Source: Ga0077555 sp963761475 (GTDB lineage Bacteria; Pseudomonadota; Alphaproteobacteria; Rhizobiales; Hyphomicrobiaceae). Taken from it: 64,000 nt of DNA. The notes under the pieces were generated by a model that was not told the DNA's origin, did not search any database, and was given only the letters and a program-made list of their open reading frames with translations. A program made the position numbers and the translations under genes. Below, in pieces: positions 62,579 through 64,000 of the stretch. The stretch lies in the NCBI GenBank assembly GCA_963761475.1, contig CAVXGT010000012.1:1-64000 (forward strand), given 5' to 3'. How positions within the stretch are numbered: the first letter of the stretch is position 1; each line of letters opens with the position of its first letter.

Positions 62579-63658
62579 TTAATCCTCCCGGAACACCCGC
62601 TCACGCCGTTCGTGACGCTCCTGCGCCTCGATCGAGAGCGTTGCAATCGGCCGGGCGTCCAGTCGCTTCAGACTGATCGGCTCGCCGGTTTCTTCGCAGT
62701 AGCCATAGGACCCATCCTCGATGCGCGCCAGAGCCGAATCGATCTTGCTCACGAGCTTGCGCTGCCGGTCGCGTGCCCGAAGCTCGAGCGCCCGGTCGGT
62801 CTCGAACGTCGCGCGATCGGACAGATCCGCGTGCTGCGCGCTGTCCTCGGTCAGGATCTGCAACGTCTCGCGATTGAGTCGAAGAATTTCCTCTTTCCAC
62901 GCCAACAGCTTGTTGCGGAAGTACTCGCGCTGTTGCGCGTTCATGAACGGCTCCGTCTCCGATGGACGGTAGCCGGCCGGAAGGCTTATCTCGCCCGCCC
63001 CAGCCTCGCCTTTGACCTTTGCCCGGCCCTTGCGCATGCGGATATTCCCCTCGCTGTCCGCTCCCAGACCGTTGGCATTCAGCAACGCATCTGCCGGACC
63101 GGTCCGCCCGGCGCCTGCTGCCGTCATAGCATCCTTTGGCCGCCGACCCTTGCTTCCATTCGATGACATGCGGCTCATGTGAGTGGACTTCCCCAATTTC
63201 GTCGCGCGCTTATCGTCTGTTGTCCCGTTGCGCGCTTTCGCTGTCGCCTTTTCCTTGGTCACCGCGCCCTTGGCTGGCGTGGCTTTGCCGTTACCCGATC
63301 CCTTTGTCACACCCACCGCGGCTTGTCGCTTGCCGCTGCCCACACCAGACCGGGCAACAGTCGCAGAATTCGCTTTCGGAGCCCCGCTCATGGCCACCCG
63401 TGCAACACTCTTGCCGGCCATGGACTTGGTCGCTGTAGATGCCTTGGTCGCTGTAGATCCCTTGCCGGTCGCCGCCGGCTTCGCAGGTGATCGTGTCAAC
63501 GGTTTGACAGCCGCCACATTCGGCTGCCTGGATTTCTTGCTGACCGTGGCCGTCTTCGCCACCGGCTTGCCCGCCTTCTTTACAGGATTCGCAGCCGGCC
63601 CCCTACGCTTCGCGACCTTCATTCCAGTACCGGTTTTCTGCTCCATGCGGGACGCCAT
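62579..63658 (-). CDS. DksA/TraR-family protein with long basic N-terminal tail
   Basis: About 359 residues. The last 120 are a DksA-like module: PFMNAQQREYFRNKLLAWKE, coiled-coil LNRETLQILTEDSAQHADLS with the tip acidic residues, RDRQRKLVSKIDSALARIED, then a reduced zinc finger with one Cys (GYCEETGEPISL: C-x-x-T), as in alphaproteobacterial and DksA2-type proteins. The first 230 residues are Lys/Ala/Thr/Ser-rich low complexity, resembling histone H1-like or AlgP tails, which is unusual for DksA (normally 140-150 residues). DksA binds RNA polymerase with ppGpp. ATG 63658 follows an AGGGGC; a GTG at 63688 is possible. Confidence 0.8.
   Translation of the reverse strand: MASRMEQKTGTGMKVAKRRGPAANPVKKAGKPVAKTATVSKKSRQPNVAAVKPLTRSPAKPAATGKGSTATKASTATKSMAGKSVARVAMSGAPKANSATVARSGVGSGKRQAAVGVTKGSGNGKATPAKGAVTKEKATAKARNGTTDDKRATKLGKSTHMSRMSSNGSKGRRPKDAMTAAGAGRTGPADALLNANGLGADSEGNIRMRKGRAKVKGEAGAGEISLPAGYRPSETEPFMNAQQREYFRNKLLAWKEEILRLNRETLQILTEDSAQHADLSDRATFETDRALELRARDRQRKLVSKIDSALARIEDGSYGYCEETGEPISLKRLDARPIATLSIEAQERHERRERVFRED
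63425..63458. repeat. Short tandem repeat within the basic tail of the DksA-like gene
   Basis: Two identical 16-base copies (63425-63440 and 63443-63458) with an 18-base period, encoding the repeated Thr-Ala-Thr-Lys units of the tail. The period is a multiple of three, so copy-number change would alter tail length without shifting the frame. Confidence 0.75.
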
Positions 63659-63731
63659 CTTTGCTTTAGCCCCTGCTAAACTGGACACTCGCCAGAAGTC
63701 ATATATCAGTGCGCTTGCTTATGGATGCAGG

Positions 63732-63759
63732 TATTTAAGTGACTGTTTTCTCAAGTCAA
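63732..63759 (-). promoter_or_regulatory. Sigma-70-type promoter of the DksA-like gene
   Basis: On the minus strand: -35 TTGACT (63759-63754), 16 bases, -10 TAAATA (63737-63732), about 75 bases before ATG 63658. AT-rich surroundings stand out against the GC-rich window. Confidence 0.55.
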
Positions 63760-64000
63760 CAAAAAACCGGTTATGACATTGGTACGTGGTAAGCGTACCC
63801 CCGTGGACACCGCATTTCAGCGCCCGCGCCTCGCACCTTGCGCAATCCTGGGTGGTCAATCAAAGAAACATCCCGTTTAGATTGTTTTCACGTTCCCGTG
63901 CCAATATCAGGTTGTCCCGCTCATCACGGGACGCGACAGGGGTCGACAAGCTCTCCTCTCCCGCTGCCAACCGTTCCTGGCGTCCGCCCTTGACCGGGCG
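63760..64000. other. Non-coding end of the window
   Basis: No gene recognised. One short inverted repeat (GTCCCG ... CGGGAC around 63915-63933) is the only structure seen. A gene may begin beyond the window. Confidence 0.35.

Noticed and set aside
1..64000. Prophage, integrative element, CRISPR or tRNA genes
   Set aside because: No integrase, transposase, phage structural gene, regularly spaced repeat array or cloverleaf-like sequence was seen on either strand.

Overview
The window is about 64 kb of GC-rich, densely coding DNA, almost certainly from an alphaproteobacterial chromosome, most likely Hyphomicrobiales or a close relative. The evidence is a DUF1465/RcdA gene (a cell-cycle family essentially confined to Alphaproteobacteria), a short-zinc-finger DksA, Fur-type Zur with ZnuCB, and the mix of TRAP, Liv, acyl-CoA and dioxygenase genes. 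I saw no tRNA, rRNA, CRISPR array, transposase, integrase or phage structural gene.

Layout. 0-6 kb: a PAN-domain secreted protein, RcdA, a candidate minus-strand small RNA (about 1341-1440), two tandem phytanoyl-CoA-dioxygenase-like genes, an AEC permease and a LuxR-type regulator. 6-9 kb: elongation factor P divergent from its lysylation enzymes EpmA and EpmB. 9-12 kb: a minus-strand run of a split thiamine-diphosphate decarboxylase, an orphan LivH permease and an NTF2-like protein. 12-15 kb: two family-2 glycosyltransferases flanking a glycoside hydrolase-like protein. 15-20.5 kb: a methylmalonyl-CoA epimerase-like gene, a two-subunit acyl-CoA dehydrogenase (PimC/PimD type), a PEP-mutase/isocitrate-lyase family enzyme and an SDR, with REP-like repeats between them. 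23-26.3 kb: a complete TRAP transporter (dctPQM). 27-30 kb: an HpaB-family monooxygenase overlapping a hydratase, then cytochrome b561. 30-34.6 kb: an RND efflux pair. 34.6-40.3 kb: a phytoene-dehydrogenase-like oxidoreductase, a 2-hydroxyacid dehydrogenase, a CREST-type ceramidase-like protein, a Cys-rich secreted protein and branched-chain aminotransferase. 40.5-43.8 kb: MarR, OmpR-type regulator, histidine kinase and cupin, mostly translationally coupled. 43.8-50.4 kb: an N-carbamoyl-D-amino acid hydrolase-like enzyme, an antiporter fused to an FHA domain, a luciferase-like oxidoreductase, small proteins and a CYP153-like P450. 50.5-51.6 kb: two overlapping TIR-domain genes, one with and one without the catalytic Glu. 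51.7-57.7 kb: oligoendopeptidase F, a TauD-type dioxygenase, YdcF, a lipoprotein, rhodanese, DUF2905 and a VIT transporter. 57.8-61 kb: a Ca/cation exchanger and zur-znuC-znuB. 61-63.7 kb: a thiolase-like protein and a DksA with a long histone-H1-like basic tail.

Two themes stand out. First, the tandem TIR / pseudo-TIR pair is the best candidate for an uncharacterised (possibly immune) system. Second, at least ten genes carry single-base frameshifts, strongly biased to insertions. Correcting them restores family-typical lengths exactly, so sequencing or assembly error is more likely than gene decay. Readers should treat frameshifted entries as probably intact genes until resequenced.
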